A DNA stretch of 64,000 nucleotides from Halomonas ramblicola (GCF_030409215.1 NZ_JAUFPL010000017.1:253138-317137); one strand, 5' to 3'; counted from the first letter of the stretch, positions 26,970 through 38,816 are shown. Notes: generated by a model not told the origin, from the sequence alone. A program made the numbers and translations.

Positions 26970-28505
26970 ATGTCCCAGATTGAAATCCAACCCGGCAAGA
27001 TGACCCTGGCCCAGGCGCGCCGGGTCTACCAGGCGCATCTGCCGGTCAGCCTGCCAGCCAGTGCCGACACCGCCATCCAACGCGGCGTCGACTGCGTCAA
27101 CCGCGTGGTCGCCGAGGACCGCACCGTCTACGGCATCAACACCGGCTTCGGCCTGCTGGCCCAGACCCGCATCGACAAGGACCGCCTGGAGGACCTGCAG
27201 CGCTCCCTGGTGCTCTCCCATGCCACCGGCGTGGGCGAGGCCATGGACGATGCCCTGGTGCGCCTGATCATGGTGCTCAAGGTCAACAGCCTGGCCCGCG
27301 GCTTCTCCGGCATCCGCCGCGAGGTGCTGGATGCCCTGGTGGCGCTGATCAACGCCGAGGTCTACCCGCATATCCCGCTCAAGGGCTCGGTGGGCGCCTC
27401 CGGCGACCTGGCACCGCTGGCCCATATGAGCGTGGTACTGCTCGGCGAGGGCAAGGCCCGCCACCGGGGCGAATGGCTCCCCGCCCGCCAGGCCCTGGAG
27501 ATCGCCGGCCTGGCGCCGCTGTCGCTCGCCCCCAAGGAGGGCCTGGCGCTGCTCAACGGCACCCAGGTCTCCACCGCCTACGCCCTGCGCGGCCTGTTCG
27601 AGGCGGAAGACCTCTACGCCGCCGCCACGGTGTGCGGCTCGCTGACCGTGGAGGCGACGCTCAGCTCCCGTGCCCCCTTCGACGCGCGTATCCACGAGGT
27701 GCGCGGACAACGGGGCCAGATCGATGCCGCCTCGGCCTACCGCCACCTGCTGGGCCGCCGCAGCGAGATCAGCGATTCCCATGCCCATTGCGGCAAGGTG
27801 CAGGATCCCTACTCCCTGCGCTGCCAGCCCCAGGTCATGGGGGCCGCCCTGACCCAGCTGCGCCAGGCCGCCGAGGTGCTGGCAGTGGAGGTCAATGCGG
27901 TGTCGGACAACCCCCTGGTGTTCGCCGAGCAGGGCGACATCATCTCCGGTGGCAACTTCCACGCCGAGCCGGTGGCCATGGCCGCCGACAACCTGGCGCT
28001 GGCCATCGCCGAGATCGGCTCGCTCACCGAGCGGCGCGTCTCGCTGATGATGGACCAGCACATGTCCCAACTGCCGCCCTTCCTGGTGGAGCACGGCGGG
28101 GTCAATTCCGGCTTCATGATCGCCCAAGTGACAGCCGCCGCCCTGGCGAGCGAGAACAAGGCGCTGGCCCATCCGCACAGCGTCGACAGCCTGCCCACCT
28201 CGGCCAACCAGGAAGACCACGTCTCCATGGCCCCGGCGGCCGGCAAGCGCCTCTGGGAGATGACCGCCAACGTGCGCGGCATCCTGGCCATCGAGTGGCT
28301 GGCCGCCTGCCAGGGGCTCGACTTCCGCCAGGGACTCAAGACCACCGAGGCCCTGGAAGGGGCCCGCGCCAGCCTGCGCGAGCGCGTCGCCTACTACGAC
28401 CGGGACCGCTTCTTCGCGCCGGACATCGAGGCCGCCACCGAGCTCCTGGCCGCGCGCACCCTGGGCGACCTAGTGCCCGCCGGCCTGCTGCCGAGCCTCC
28501 ACTGA
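26970..28505 (+). CDS. hutH: Histidine ammonia-lyase
   Basis: A 511-residue MIO-type lyase, step one of the pathway, deaminating histidine to urocanate, the HutC inducer. The MIO prosthetic group forms from Ala143-Ser144-Gly145 in [20 protein letters not shown] near residue 54 carries the catalytic Tyr, and [14 protein letters not shown] is the other family hallmark. Starts 26 nt after hutU. Confidence 0.97.
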   Translation: MSQIEIQPGKMTLAQARRVYQAHLPVSLPASADTAIQRGVDCVNRVVAEDRTVYGINTGFGLLAQTRIDKDRLEDLQRSLVLSHATGVGEAMDDALVRLIMVLKVNSLARGFSGIRREVLDALVALINAEVYPHIPLKGSVGASGDLAPLAHMSVVLLGEGKARHRGEWLPARQALEIAGLAPLSLAPKEGLALLNGTQVSTAYALRGLFEAEDLYAAATVCGSLTVEATLSSRAPFDARIHEVRGQRGQIDAASAYRHLLGRRSEISDSHAHCGKVQDPYSLRCQPQVMGAALTQLRQAAEVLAVEVNAVSDNPLVFAEQGDIISGGNFHAEPVAMAADNLALAIAEIGSLTERRVSLMMDQHMSQLPPFLVEHGGVNSGFMIAQVTAAALASENKALAHPHSVDSLPTSANQEDHVSMAPAAGKRLWEMTANVRGILAIEWLAACQGLDFRQGLKTTEALEGARASLRERVAYYDRDRFFAPDIEAATELLAARTLGDLVPAGLLPSLH

Positions 28506-28515
28506 CGCGCCCTGC

Positions 28516-28541
28516 GCCCCACGGCCGTCGGGCCGTGGGGC
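28516..28541 (+). terminator. Hairpin between hutH and the downstream transporter
   Basis: GCCCCACGGCC - GTCG - GGCCGTGGGGC, a perfect 11-bp stem 10 nt after the hutH stop. No T-run. It may end hutIGUH or only attenuate read-through into the transporter gene. Confidence 0.65.
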
Positions 28542-28581
28542 ATCTCCCCCGCATTCGCATCCAACGACAAGAGCGTCCTCC

Positions 28582-29928
28582 ATGAATGCCATCGTACTCG
28601 CCATCCTGGTGATGGTCGGCCTGAGTCTTGCCCGGGTCTCCGTGGTCTTCGCCCTGATCGCCGCCAGCCTGGTGGGCGGCCTCTACGCCGGCATGCCGCT
28701 GGCCGATATCCTCGACGCCTTCAACGACGGCCTGGGCGACGGCGCCACCGTCGCCCTCTCCTATGCGGTACTCGGCGCCTTCGCCGTGGCCCTCTCACGC
28801 TCCGGCCTCACCGAGCTGATGGCCGACCGGGCGATCCGCCGCTTTCATCTGGATGAGGCGGGCGGTAACCGTCGCACGATCCTCTACGCCCTGCTGGCGG
28901 CCCTGCTCGCCGCGGCGGTGAGCTCCCAGAACCTGATCCCGGTGCATATCGCCTTCATCCCGGTACTGGTGCCGCCGCTGCTCAAGCTGATGAACCACTT
29001 GCAGCTCGACCGCCGCCTGGCGGCCTGCGTGATCACCTTCGGCATCACCGCCCCCTACATGCTGCTGCCGGTGGGCTTCGGCGCCGTCTTCCTCAACGAC
29101 ATCCTGCTGGCCAACCTCAATGAGAGCGGCGCCGCCCTGGGCCTCGAGGTGACCCGCAAGATGGTCCCCCTGGCCATGGTGATCCCCATCGGCGGCATGG
29201 CGCTGGGGCTGGCCGTCGCCGTGCTGTGGAGCTATCGCCAGCCGCGTCATTACCAGGATCGCGACCTGGCCCACGGCGACGAGGCGCCCGCCGAGGCGGC
29301 GACGCACCTGGCACCCAGGCAGCTCGGCGCCCTGGCCGTGGCCCTGGGCGGCACCGTGGCCCTGCAGCTGATCACCGGCTCCATGGTGCTGGGCGGGTTG
29401 TTCGGCTTCGCCCTGCTGTCGATGAGCGGCGTCTTCCGCTGGCACGAGCAGGACGGCATCTTCACCGAGGGCATGCGCATGATGGCCCTGGTCGGCTTCA
29501 TCATGATCTCGGCGGCGGGCTTCGCCAGCGTGATGCAGGCCAGCGGCGAGGTGGAAGGCCTGGTGGCCGGCTCCGCCGAGCTGATCGGCGACAACAAGGG
29601 GCTCGCGGCCCTGGTCATGCTGCTGGTGGGGCTCTTTATCACCATGGGCATCGGCTCGTCCTTCTCGACGATCCCGATCATCGCCTCCCTCTATGTGCCG
29701 CTGGCGCTCGGCTTCGGCTTCTCGCCCCTGGCCACCGTGGCGCTGGTGGGTACCGCCGCGGCCCTGGGCGACGCCGGCTCGCCGGCCTCGGACTCGACGC
29801 TGGGTCCCACTGCCGGCCTCAATGCCGACGGCCAGCACGACCATATCTGGGACAGCGTGGTGCCCACCTTCCTGCACTACAACATCCCGCTGATCGCCTT
29901 CGGCTGGGCCGCCGCCATGCTGCTGTAG
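28582..29928 (+). CDS. Putative histidine/Na+ transporter of the NhaC-YuiF type
   Basis: A 448-residue membrane protein with about 11-12 helices of the Na+/H+ antiporter (NhaC/YuiF-like, ion transporter superfamily) type: LDAFNDGLGDGATVALSYAVLGAF, AVSSQNLIPVHIAFIP, GIGSSFSTIPIIA and GDAGSPASDSTLGPTAGL with its discontinuous-helix glycines and serines. YuiF-like proteins are found in several hut loci and are proposed histidine carriers; position after hutH supports this. A GAGCGTCC stretch is the only ribosome-like signal. Substrate is inferred. Confidence 0.82.
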   Translation: MNAIVLAILVMVGLSLARVSVVFALIAASLVGGLYAGMPLADILDAFNDGLGDGATVALSYAVLGAFAVALSRSGLTELMADRAIRRFHLDEAGGNRRTILYALLAALLAAAVSSQNLIPVHIAFIPVLVPPLLKLMNHLQLDRRLAACVITFGITAPYMLLPVGFGAVFLNDILLANLNESGAALGLEVTRKMVPLAMVIPIGGMALGLAVAVLWSYRQPRHYQDRDLAHGDEAPAEAATHLAPRQLGALAVALGGTVALQLITGSMVLGGLFGFALLSMSGVFRWHEQDGIFTEGMRMMALVGFIMISAAGFASVMQASGEVEGLVAGSAELIGDNKGLAALVMLLVGLFITMGIGSSFSTIPIIASLYVPLALGFGFSPLATVALVGTAAALGDAGSPASDSTLGPTAGLNADGQHDHIWDSVVPTFLHYNIPLIAFGWAAAMLL

Positions 29929-29947
29929 GCCACCCCCATCACGCGAA

Positions 29948-29969
29948 GGGCCGGGAACCGTCCCGGCCC
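29948..29969. terminator. Hairpin between convergent transporter and YchJ genes
   Basis: GGGCCGGGA - ACCG - TCCCGGCCC, perfect 9-bp stem in the short convergent gap. Confidence 0.65.
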
Positions 29970-29979
29970 GGTTCGGCTA

Positions 29980-30438
29980 TCACCGCCTATACGCGCAGCA
30001 GGCCTTGAACTTGCGTCCGCTGCCGCAGGGGCAGGGGGCATTGCGGCCTGGCTTGAACCGCATGATGCTCGGTTCACCATCGACGTAGATCCACTTGCCC
30101 TCTCTGCGAGCGAATTCTGAGTCTTCTTCCATCACGCTCCAGCGGCGGCCTTCACGGAAGATGGCGCGAAAAAGCACGCGCCCCCAAGCCCCCTCCGTCT
30201 CGGTGTCGACGATCTCCAGACGAACCCGTTCCGTCGAGTCGTCATCCGGCAGGCTCGTCGGACGGAAATCCGGATGCCAGGTCGCCAGCAGATAGTCGGT
30301 AAGGTTCATTGCGAAGGCGCTATAGCGCGAGCGCATCAGCGCCTCTGGCGTCGGCGCCGGCTCACCGGCGTGGTAACGGCCGCAGCAGGCGGCATAGGCC
30401 TGGCCGCTGCCGCAGGGACAGGTCGTGGGTCGCATCAT
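29980..30438 (-). CDS. YchJ family SEC-C zinc-binding protein
   Basis: A 152-residue YchJ-like protein with a SEC-C motif at each end: CPCGSGQAYAACCGRYHAG (about residues 7-25) and CPCGSGRKFKACC at the C-terminus. Between them is the NTF2-like YchJ middle domain beginning MRSRYSAFAMNL. SEC-C motifs bind zinc and in SecA bind SecB; the YchJ function is unknown. Two adjacent ATGs exist (30438, 30435); either could be used. Confidence 0.88.
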   Translation of the reverse strand: MMRPTTCPCGSGQAYAACCGRYHAGEPAPTPEALMRSRYSAFAMNLTDYLLATWHPDFRPTSLPDDDSTERVRLEIVDTETEGAWGRVLFRAIFREGRRWSVMEEDSEFARREGKWIYVDGEPSIMRFKPGRNAPCPCGSGRKFKACCAYRR

Positions 30439-30491
30439 GGAAGGTTCTCCCGTTTCACAAGCACTCTGGAGTGGCATGCCGCCGACACGGC

Positions 30492-32924
30492 TCACCCCCG
30501 GCGCTTGGTCCGGGCGGTGGCCTCGGCGGTGAGTGGGTCCTCGGGCCAGGGGTGCTTGGGGTAGCGGCCGCGCATCTCGCGGCGCACCTCCGGATAGCCG
30601 TTGACCCAGAAGCTCGCCAGGTCGGCGGTCACCTGGAGGGGACGCCGCGCCGGCGAGAGCAGGTGCAGCAGCACCGCCACCCGTCCGTCGACGAGGCGCG
30701 GCGAGGCCTGCCAGCCGAAGCACTCCTGCAGCTTCACCGCCAGCACCGGCGGCCGGCCCTCCAGGCAGGGGGTGTAGTCCAGCCGCACCGCCGCGCCGCT
30801 GGGCACCGTCAGCCGCTCGGGAGCCAGGTCGTCGAGCCGCGGGCGCAGCGACCAGTCAAGGCCGTCGAGCAGCAAGCGTCCGAGCGGCAACCTGTCGATG
30901 GCGTCGAGCCGCGTCACGCCATCGAGATGCGGCGCCAGCCAGGTCTCCAGGCCGTCGAGCAGCGCCTCCTGCGACCAGTCGGGCCAGGCGTCGCCCAGCG
31001 TGTGGCGCAACAGCGCCACCCGGCCTCGCAGCTGGTCGGCGGCCTCGTCGAAGGGCAGCCGCTCGCGGCGCCGCAGCGCCTCGAGAAGCGCCTCGCACAC
31101 CGCCTCGGGCGGTAACGTCTCGAGCGACCGACGTTCCAGCACCACGGCACCCAGGCCGCGCACCTCCTCGCCCACCAGGCGCCCCTGGGCGTCGGACCAC
31201 TCGAGACGGGCCCGCCAGTCGGCGGTCTCGGGATAGAGGGCCTCGAGGCGTGCCCGGTCGAGCGCGGCGGCGCGGAAGATCCTGGCGCCGTCGGCCCGGC
31301 CATCGAGCTCGGCGGCCACCAGCAGCTCGGCATGGGCCAGCGGATGGGATTCGGGCAGCACCGCCAGCCCCCCACCGGCCAACCGAAAGCGGCCAGGCTC
31401 CAGGCACTGGGCGATGCGTTCCGGATAGGCCAGCGCCAGCAGCTCGCCGAGCGGTTCGAGGCTCGCCGCCGCCAGGCGGCAACCGGCGATCTCCGCCAGG
31501 CGCCGGGCGTCGCGCTGCCACTGGCGGTCATCGCGGGGCGAGGCCAGGCGCGCCGCGAGTGCCCGCTCCAAGTCGCGCTCGGCATCGAGCTCGCGCCCCT
31601 CGAGCAGCGCCACCAGGGCACAGGCCAGGGGCCGGGCCCGGAACTCCGCGGCACGCTCCAGCATCATCGCAAGGCGCGGATGGGTCGGCCAGCGCGCGCA
31701 CGCCCGGCCCAGCTCGGTCAGGTGGTGGGTGTCGTCCAGCACGCCGAGCCGCCCCAGCAACTCGCGCCCGGCGGCCAGCGCCGCGGCGGGCGGCGGGGTC
31801 ACCCAGGGCAGGCTCGCCGGATCCGTGACGCCCCAGCGGGCCAGCTCGAAGCCCAGCGGCGCCAGGTCCGCCTGGCGGATCTCCGGCTCGCCGTGGGGCA
31901 CGAGCGGCTGCTCCTCGGCCCACAGCCGCACGCAGAGGCCGGGTCCCTGGCGGCCGGCGCGGCCGCGGCGCTGGTCGGCGCTGGCGCGATTGACCCGGCG
32001 GGTCTCCAGGCGGGTCAGGCCGCTCTTCGGCTGGAAGACCGGCACCCGCTCCCGACCCGCGTCGACGACGACGCGCACGCCATCCACGGTGACGCTGGAC
32101 TCGGCGATCGCCGTGGCCAGCACCACCCGGCGCCGGCCCTCGGGGTCGGGGCGCAGCGCCCGGCGCTGGGCCCCGAGGGGCAGTCGACCATGCAGTTCCA
32201 TCACCGCCAGCTCGGGGGCCCGTGAGGCCAGTTCACGGGCCAGGCGGCGGATCTCGGCCACCCCGGGCAGGATCACCAGGGCATCGTCGGCCTGCTGCTC
32301 GAGAGCCTCGAGGATTGCCCGGGCCTGCTGGGGCGTAGCCTCCTCGCGACTCTTCAGAGCCCGGTAGCGGGTCTCCACGGGGAAGCTGCGCCCCGGACAG
32401 TCGACCACCGGGGTGTCCCCGCCCAGCGTCTCGAGTAGTGCCTCGACGTCCAGGGTCGCCGACATCACCAGCAGGCGCAGGTCCTCGCGCACCGACTGGG
32501 CGTCCAGGGTCAGCGCCAGCCCCAGGTCCGCCTCCAGGCTGCGCTCATGGAACTCGTCGAAGATCACCCCGGCCACGCCCTCGAGCAGCGGGTCCTCCTG
32601 GAGCATGCGCGTCAGCACCCCCTGGGTGACCACCTCCAGGCGGGTGTCGGGCCCCACCCGGCTCTCGCCGCGCATCCGATAGCCCACCGTCTCGCCGACT
32701 CGTTCGCCCAAGGTATCCGCCATAAAGCCCGCGGCCAGCCGCGCGGCGACGCGCCGGGGCTCCAGCAGCAGCAGCTTGCCGTCCGCGCACCAGGGCGCGT
32801 CGAGCAGCGCCGGCGGCACCCGGGTGGTCTTGCCCGCCCCGGGCTCGGCCACCAGCAGCGCCCGGGGATGCCCGGCCAGGGCCTCGCGGATCGCGCCGAG
32901 GTGCGCGTCGATGGGCAGGGACAT
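30492..32924 (-). CDS. hrpB: ATP-dependent helicase HrpB
   Basis: An 810-residue DExH-box helicase. Walker A EPGAGKTTRVP near residue 30, motif II DEFHERSL, motif III MSATLD, motif VI QRRGRAGRQGPG, and the HrpB-type C-terminal domain with LHLLSPARRPLQVTADL are all visible. The start MSLPID matches family N-termini; a GTG frame 45 nt upstream would overlap the rutR stop and is less likely. It starts 7 nt after rutR, an operon-like spacing. E. coli HrpB has no established role. Confidence 0.93.
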   Translation of the reverse strand: MSLPIDAHLGAIREALAGHPRALLVAEPGAGKTTRVPPALLDAPWCADGKLLLLEPRRVAARLAAGFMADTLGERVGETVGYRMRGESRVGPDTRLEVVTQGVLTRMLQEDPLLEGVAGVIFDEFHERSLEADLGLALTLDAQSVREDLRLLVMSATLDVEALLETLGGDTPVVDCPGRSFPVETRYRALKSREEATPQQARAILEALEQQADDALVILPGVAEIRRLARELASRAPELAVMELHGRLPLGAQRRALRPDPEGRRRVVLATAIAESSVTVDGVRVVVDAGRERVPVFQPKSGLTRLETRRVNRASADQRRGRAGRQGPGLCVRLWAEEQPLVPHGEPEIRQADLAPLGFELARWGVTDPASLPWVTPPPAAALAAGRELLGRLGVLDDTHHLTELGRACARWPTHPRLAMMLERAAEFRARPLACALVALLEGRELDAERDLERALAARLASPRDDRQWQRDARRLAEIAGCRLAAASLEPLGELLALAYPERIAQCLEPGRFRLAGGGLAVLPESHPLAHAELLVAAELDGRADGARIFRAAALDRARLEALYPETADWRARLEWSDAQGRLVGEEVRGLGAVVLERRSLETLPPEAVCEALLEALRRRERLPFDEAADQLRGRVALLRHTLGDAWPDWSQEALLDGLETWLAPHLDGVTRLDAIDRLPLGRLLLDGLDWSLRPRLDDLAPERLTVPSGAAVRLDYTPCLEGRPPVLAVKLQECFGWQASPRLVDGRVAVLLHLLSPARRPLQVTADLASFWVNGYPEVRREMRGRYPKHPWPEDPLTAEATARTKRRG

Positions 32925-32931
32925 GGCGGGC

Positions 32932-33609
32932 TCAGGAGGCGACCCGGTCATCCCGGGAGCGCACTCCACAGCCCTTGAGGATCACCTGGGTGAGGAAGGC
33001 GGTGATCCGCTCCACGTCGGCGTCGCTGAGCGTCTCCTTGCCGGTGATGCCCAGCACCTGGGCCTCGAAGTCGGCGTAGTGCTGGGTCGCCGACCAGATC
33101 AGGAAGATCAGCCACACCGGGTCCACCGGATCCATCAGGCCGCGCTCGGCCCACTGCTCGAAGATCCGCGCCCGGGCCTGGACCCAGTCGCGCAGCTCGC
33201 CGCTGAGGTACTCCTGCAGGAAGGGGGCGCCGCCGAGAATCTCGGCGGCGAACAGCCGCGACCCCTCAGGATGGCGCCGCGACAGCTCCATCTTGCTGCG
33301 GATGAAGGCCTCGAGCACCTCGGCCGGATCATCCTCGACGCTGATATCGTCCAGCAGGGCGTTCCAGCGCGCCATCATGCGCTCCAGCAGGCGAATGTAG
33401 AGGCCGCGCTTGCTGCCCATGTAATAGAGGACGTTGGACTTGGGCAGCCCGGCCTGCTCGGCGATGTCCTGCAGGCTGGCCCCACGATAGCCGTGGCGGG
33501 CGAAGACCCGCTCGGCGGCGGCCAGGATCTCGCGCTCGTTACGCTCCCGCGTGGCACCGTTGCCGCTGTCTCCCCTGGTCCTGACGGGTGCGTCGCGCTG
33601 CGTCATCAA
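32932..33609 (-). CDS. rutR: RutR-type TetR family regulator of purine genes
   Basis: A 225-residue TetR repressor closely resembling E. coli RutR: HTH at about 22-70 (ASLQDIAEQAGLPKSNVLYYMGSK), then SKMELSRRHPEGSRLFAAEIL and LIFLIWSATQHYADFEAQV, which align with RutR's ligand-binding core (RutR has MIWASTQHYADF). E. coli RutR senses uracil/thymine; the ligand here could be a purine. It is divergent from xdhA, and RutR-like boxes occur at xdhA, the purine permease and adenine deaminase promoters. Orthology is inferred from memory of the E. coli sequence. Confidence 0.87.
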   Translation of the reverse strand: MMTQRDAPVRTRGDSGNGATRERNEREILAAAERVFARHGYRGASLQDIAEQAGLPKSNVLYYMGSKRGLYIRLLERMMARWNALLDDISVEDDPAEVLEAFIRSKMELSRRHPEGSRLFAAEILGGAPFLQEYLSGELRDWVQARARIFEQWAERGLMDPVDPVWLIFLIWSATQHYADFEAQVLGITGKETLSDADVERITAFLTQVILKGCGVRSRDDRVAS

Positions 33610-33758
33610 CCTAACTCCTGCCCGAATGGAACGATGGCAGGAGTTTGCCGCACGCCCCTGAGCGGTGCAAACCCGAGCCGAGCCCGCGGTCCCCTGCTAC
33701 GCCCCGTTACCGGCGCCCCTCGCCCTGGGGAGCCGCGACCGCCCGTTCGATATCGGGC

Positions 33759-33813
33759 TTGCATTGTCACGGATTCTGGACCATGCTGAAATCAATCCTG
33801 ACCGATTGGTCAA
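33759..33813 (+). promoter_or_regulatory. xdhA promoter with RutR-like operator
   Basis: TTGCAT (33759-33764), 17 nt, CATGCT (33782-33787) is a weak sigma70 promoter; 10 nt further is the 16-bp near-palindrome CTGACCGATTGGTCAA (33798-33813), close to the RutR box TTGACCA-N2-TGGTCAA (14 of 16 counting free centre). The operator would cover about +5 to +20, a repression position. The rest of the 33610-33881 gap shows no gene. Confidence 0.68.
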
Positions 33814-33881
33814 GATAAGCCCCCGACACGATCGACACACGATCAACGAAAGAGCCTTCGGCCAACAAGAGAGACAAGGCG

Positions 33882-35322
<1,441 letters not shown>

Positions 35323-35339
<17 letters not shown>

Positions 35340-37881
35340 GCTTTCCCAGGCGCCCGAAGCCGCGCCAGCTCAGGCACCCGACACCGCGCCGGCCCAGGCC
35401 GTCGAGGCGACCCCCGAGGTGGCCCCGGAATCGGCCCGCGTCCGCGAGGAGCAGCGCGGCCGCATCCAGGGTGACGGGCCGCTGGCCCGCGACACGGCCA
35501 GCGGCGCCATGCCGGCGCACCTGCGCCAGGGCGGCGCGGGCAGCGCACGCGCCCACGAGAGCGCCGTCAAGCACGTCACCGGCCGTGCCGCCTATATCGA
35601 CGACCTCAAGGCCCCGGCGGACTGCCTGCACCTGGCGCTGGGCCTCTCGCCGGTGGCCTACGGCCGGCTGACCCGCCTCGACCTGGAGAAGGTGCGGGCC
35701 ATGCCCGGAGTGGTGGACGTGGTGTCGATCACGGAGGTGCCGGGGCATACCGATATCGGCCCGGTCTTCCCCGGCGACCCGATCTTCGTCGAGGACGAGA
35801 TCAGCTACGTCGGCCAGGTGCTCTTCGCGGTGGCCGCCGAGAGCCACCGCGCCGCCCGCGAGGCGATCCAGGCCGCCGTGGTCGAGATCGACGAGCAGCC
35901 GGCGAGCCTCGATCCGGTGGCCGCCGCCGAGCGCGGGGAGGTCGTGCGCCCCACCCATGTCCAGCAGAGCGGCGACTGGGAGGGGGCGCTGGCCGAGGCC
36001 GCCCATGTGGTGGAGAGCGAGCAGTTCGTCGGCGGCCAGGAACACTTCTACCTGGAGGGCCAGGCCTGCCTGGTGACTCCCACCGAGGACGAGGGCGTGG
36101 TGGTCCACACCTCCAACCAGCACCCCAGCGAGACCCAGAAGCTGGTCGCCGAGGTGCTGGGCATCCCCTTCCACGCGGTGACCGTGGAGATGCGCCGCAT
36201 GGGCGGCGGCTTCGGCGGCAAGGAGACCCAGGCCTCGCCCTGGGCCTGCATCGCCGCCCTGGTGGCCCGGCGCACCGGGCGTGCCGCCCGCATCCGCCTG
36301 CCCCGCGCCGAGGACATGCGCGTCACCGGCAAGCGCCATCCCTTCCATAACCGCTACCGGCTGGGCGTGGACGCCCGCGGCGTGCTGCTCGGCGGCGAGA
36401 TCACCGTGATCGGCGACTGCGGCTACTCGCCGGACCTCTCCGAGGCCATCGTCGACCGCGCCATGTTCCACTCGGACAACGCCTACTCGCTGGGCGCGGC
36501 CCGGGTCACCGGCCATCGCGCCCGTACCCACACCGCCTCCAACACCGCCTTCCGCGGCTTCGGCGGCCCCCAGGGCATGATGGTGATCGAGGCGGCCATG
36601 GACGACATCGCCCGCCGGATCGGCGAGGACCCGCTGACCATCCGCAAGCGCAACCTCTACCGTGAGGGCCGCAACGTCACCCACTACGGCCAGACGGTGG
36701 AGCAGATCGCCCTGCTCCACGAGCTGGTCGAGCGCCTCGAACGGAGCAGCGACTACTGGGCCCGCCGCCGGGCCATCACCGAGTTCAATGCGGGAAGCCC
36801 CATCGTTCGCAAGGGCCTGGCGCTGACCCCGGTGAAGTTCGGCATCTCCTTCACCGCCAAGCACCTCAACCAGGCCGGCGCCCTGCTGCACGTCTATGCC
36901 GACGGCAGCGTGATGATCAACCACGGCGGCACCGAGATGGGCCAGGGGCTGCACACCAAGATCTGCCAGGTGGTGGCCCGCGAGCTCGGCCTCGACCTGG
37001 AGACGGTGCGCATCACCGCCACGCGCACCGACAAGGTGCCCAACACCTCGCCCACCGCCGCCTCCAGCGGCGCCGACCTCAACGGCCAGGCCGCCCGCGA
37101 CGCCTGCGTGAGGCTCAAGGAGCGCCTCTTCGACTTCGCCAGTGAGCACTTCGGCGCCGAGCTGGGCGGGCTCGACCGCGAGGGCATGCGCCTGGAGGCC
37201 GGCCACCTGGTGGCAGGCGTTGGCGAGAGCGAGCGGCGCATTCCCTGGGGCGAGCTGGTGCAGGCGGCGTATCTCTCCCGCATCTCGCTCTCCGAGAAGG
37301 GTTTCTACGCCACCCCGCTGATCCACTATGACCGCGAGACCGGCAAGGGGCGCCCCTTCTACTACTACGCCCACGGCGCCGCCGTGGCCGAGGTCAGCGT
37401 CGACACCCTGAGCGGCGAGTACCAGGTCGACCGGGTCGACATCCTGCATGACGTGGGCGACTCCCTGAACCCGGCCATCGACCTCGGCCAGGTCGAGGGC
37501 GGCTTCATCCAGGGCGTGGGCTGGCTGACCAGCGAGGAGCTCAAGTGGAACGACGCCGGGCGGCTGATCTCCGACGGCCCGGCCACCTACAAGATCCCCA
37601 CCTACGGCGACCTGCCGCCGGTGTTCAATGTCGCCCTGCTGGAGGGGCACCCCAACTCCATGGCCAGCATCTACCGCTCCAAGGCGGTGGGCGAGCCGCC
37701 CTTCATGCTCGGCATGAGCGTCTGGTCGGCGCTGCGCGACGCCCTGGCCAGCCTCGCCGACTACCGCGAGGCGCCACGGCTCGACACCCCGGCCACCCCG
37801 GAGCGGGTCCTGCTCGCCGCCGAGGCGCTGCGTTCCCGGCACAACCCCTGGCCGCTGGCGACGGATACGGGAGACGCATGA
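35323..37881 (+). CDS. xdhB: Xanthine dehydrogenase molybdopterin subunit
   Basis: An 852-residue catalytic subunit. Moco-binding blocks GGGFGGKETQASPWA and TAFRGFGGPQGM, and the catalytic Glu in KAVGEPPFMLG near the C-terminus are seen. The start at 35323 has a strong GGAGGTGA ribosome site, so the Ala/Pro-rich N-terminal tail (about residues 10-40, with PAQAP repeats) is probably really translated; family proteins usually begin close to the HESAVKHVTGRAAYIDD block at about residue 78. The stop overlaps the xdhC start (ATGA). Confidence 0.95.
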
Positions 37882-38729
37882 TGACCGCACGCCCCGAGAG
37901 CTGGCACGCCGCCCTGCACCGCCTGCAACGCGACGGGGTGCCCCATGCGCTGGTCACCCAGGTGACCAGCGCCGGCTCCACGCCCCGGGAACCCGGGGCG
38001 CGGATGGTGATCACCGAGGACGCGGTGTTCGACACCCTGGGCGGCGGCAACTTCGAGTGGCAGACCATCGAAGCGGCCCGCGAGCGGCTGGCCCGCGGCG
38101 AGACCGGCATCGCCCTGGAGGCCTTCGCCCTGGGCGGGCGCAGCGGCCAGTGCTGCGGCGGCTTCGTCAACGTGCTGATCGAGGTCTTTCCCGGCAGCAC
38201 CTCGGCGCTCGCGCTGTTCGGCGCCGGCCACGTGGGTCGCGAGCTCGTGCGCCTGGCCGCCCCGCTGCCCTGGCGGGTGCTGTGGCACGACAGCCGGGAC
38301 GACGCCTTCCCCGCCTGGGCCGGCGACCAGCCGCGGCTGGCGTGCCACCACAGCCCGGATCCCCAGGCCGCCGTGGCGGCCCTGCCGGCCGGCGTCCACG
38401 CCCTGGTGCTGACCCATGACCACGCCGAGGACCGGGCCCTGGTGGATGCCCTGCTCGCGCGCGACGACATCGCCTCCCTGGGCCTGATCGGCTCGAAAAG
38501 CAAGTGGGCCAGCTTCCGCTCGCGGCTGGGCGATGCCGGCCACGACGAGGAGGCACTCGCCCGGGTGCGCTGTCCCATCGGCATGGCCGCCGGCGGAACG
38601 GGGGGCGACAAGACGCCCTATGCCATCGCCATCGCCGCCCTCGCCGAGCTGCTGCCGCTGATGGCCGCCGACCAGCGCCCCGACCAGCGCGGCCTCGATC
38701 CGGCCGAACTGCGCCGCCTGTTTTCCTAA
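37878..38729 (+). CDS. xdhC: Xanthine dehydrogenase accessory protein XdhC
   Basis: A 283-residue chaperone that binds and supports sulfuration of the molybdenum cofactor before insertion into XdhB. N-terminal XdhC/CoxI domain with GSTPREPGARM and the Cys pair QCCGGF, then a Rossmann domain (LFGAGHVGRELV) and the C-terminal SLGLIGSKSKWASFR block. Two consecutive ATGs at 37878 and 37881 are possible starts. Confidence 0.94.
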   Translation: MMTARPESWHAALHRLQRDGVPHALVTQVTSAGSTPREPGARMVITEDAVFDTLGGGNFEWQTIEAARERLARGETGIALEAFALGGRSGQCCGGFVNVLIEVFPGSTSALALFGAGHVGRELVRLAAPLPWRVLWHDSRDDAFPAWAGDQPRLACHHSPDPQAAVAALPAGVHALVLTHDHAEDRALVDALLARDDIASLGLIGSKSKWASFRSRLGDAGHDEEALARVRCPIGMAAGGTGGDKTPYAIAIAALAELLPLMAADQRPDQRGLDPAELRRLFS

Positions 38730-38773
38730 GTTCCCTATGGGGATAGACCCCAAAATTCCCAATGCCACAGGGG

Positions 38774-38816
38774 CCCGGGGACAGGCCGAAGAGGGGAAGG
38801 CAGGCCTGTCGCCGGG
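38774..38816. repeat. REP-like inverted repeat between xdhC and guaD
   Basis: Arms CCCGGGGACAGGCC and GGCCTGTCGCCGGG pair over 14 positions with one mismatch, loop 15 nt. Immediately before it is a smaller hairpin, GGGG-ATAGA-CCCC followed by AAAATTCCC (38739-38760). The pair recalls dispersed REP/RAYT-type palindromes of other gammaproteobacteria; a read-through attenuator between xdhC and guaD is the alternative. Only one copy is evident here. Confidence 0.5.

Noticed and set aside
32925..32969. GTG start 45 nt upstream for hrpB
   Set aside because: It would overlap rutR and add unconserved residues; MSLPID matches the usual family start.
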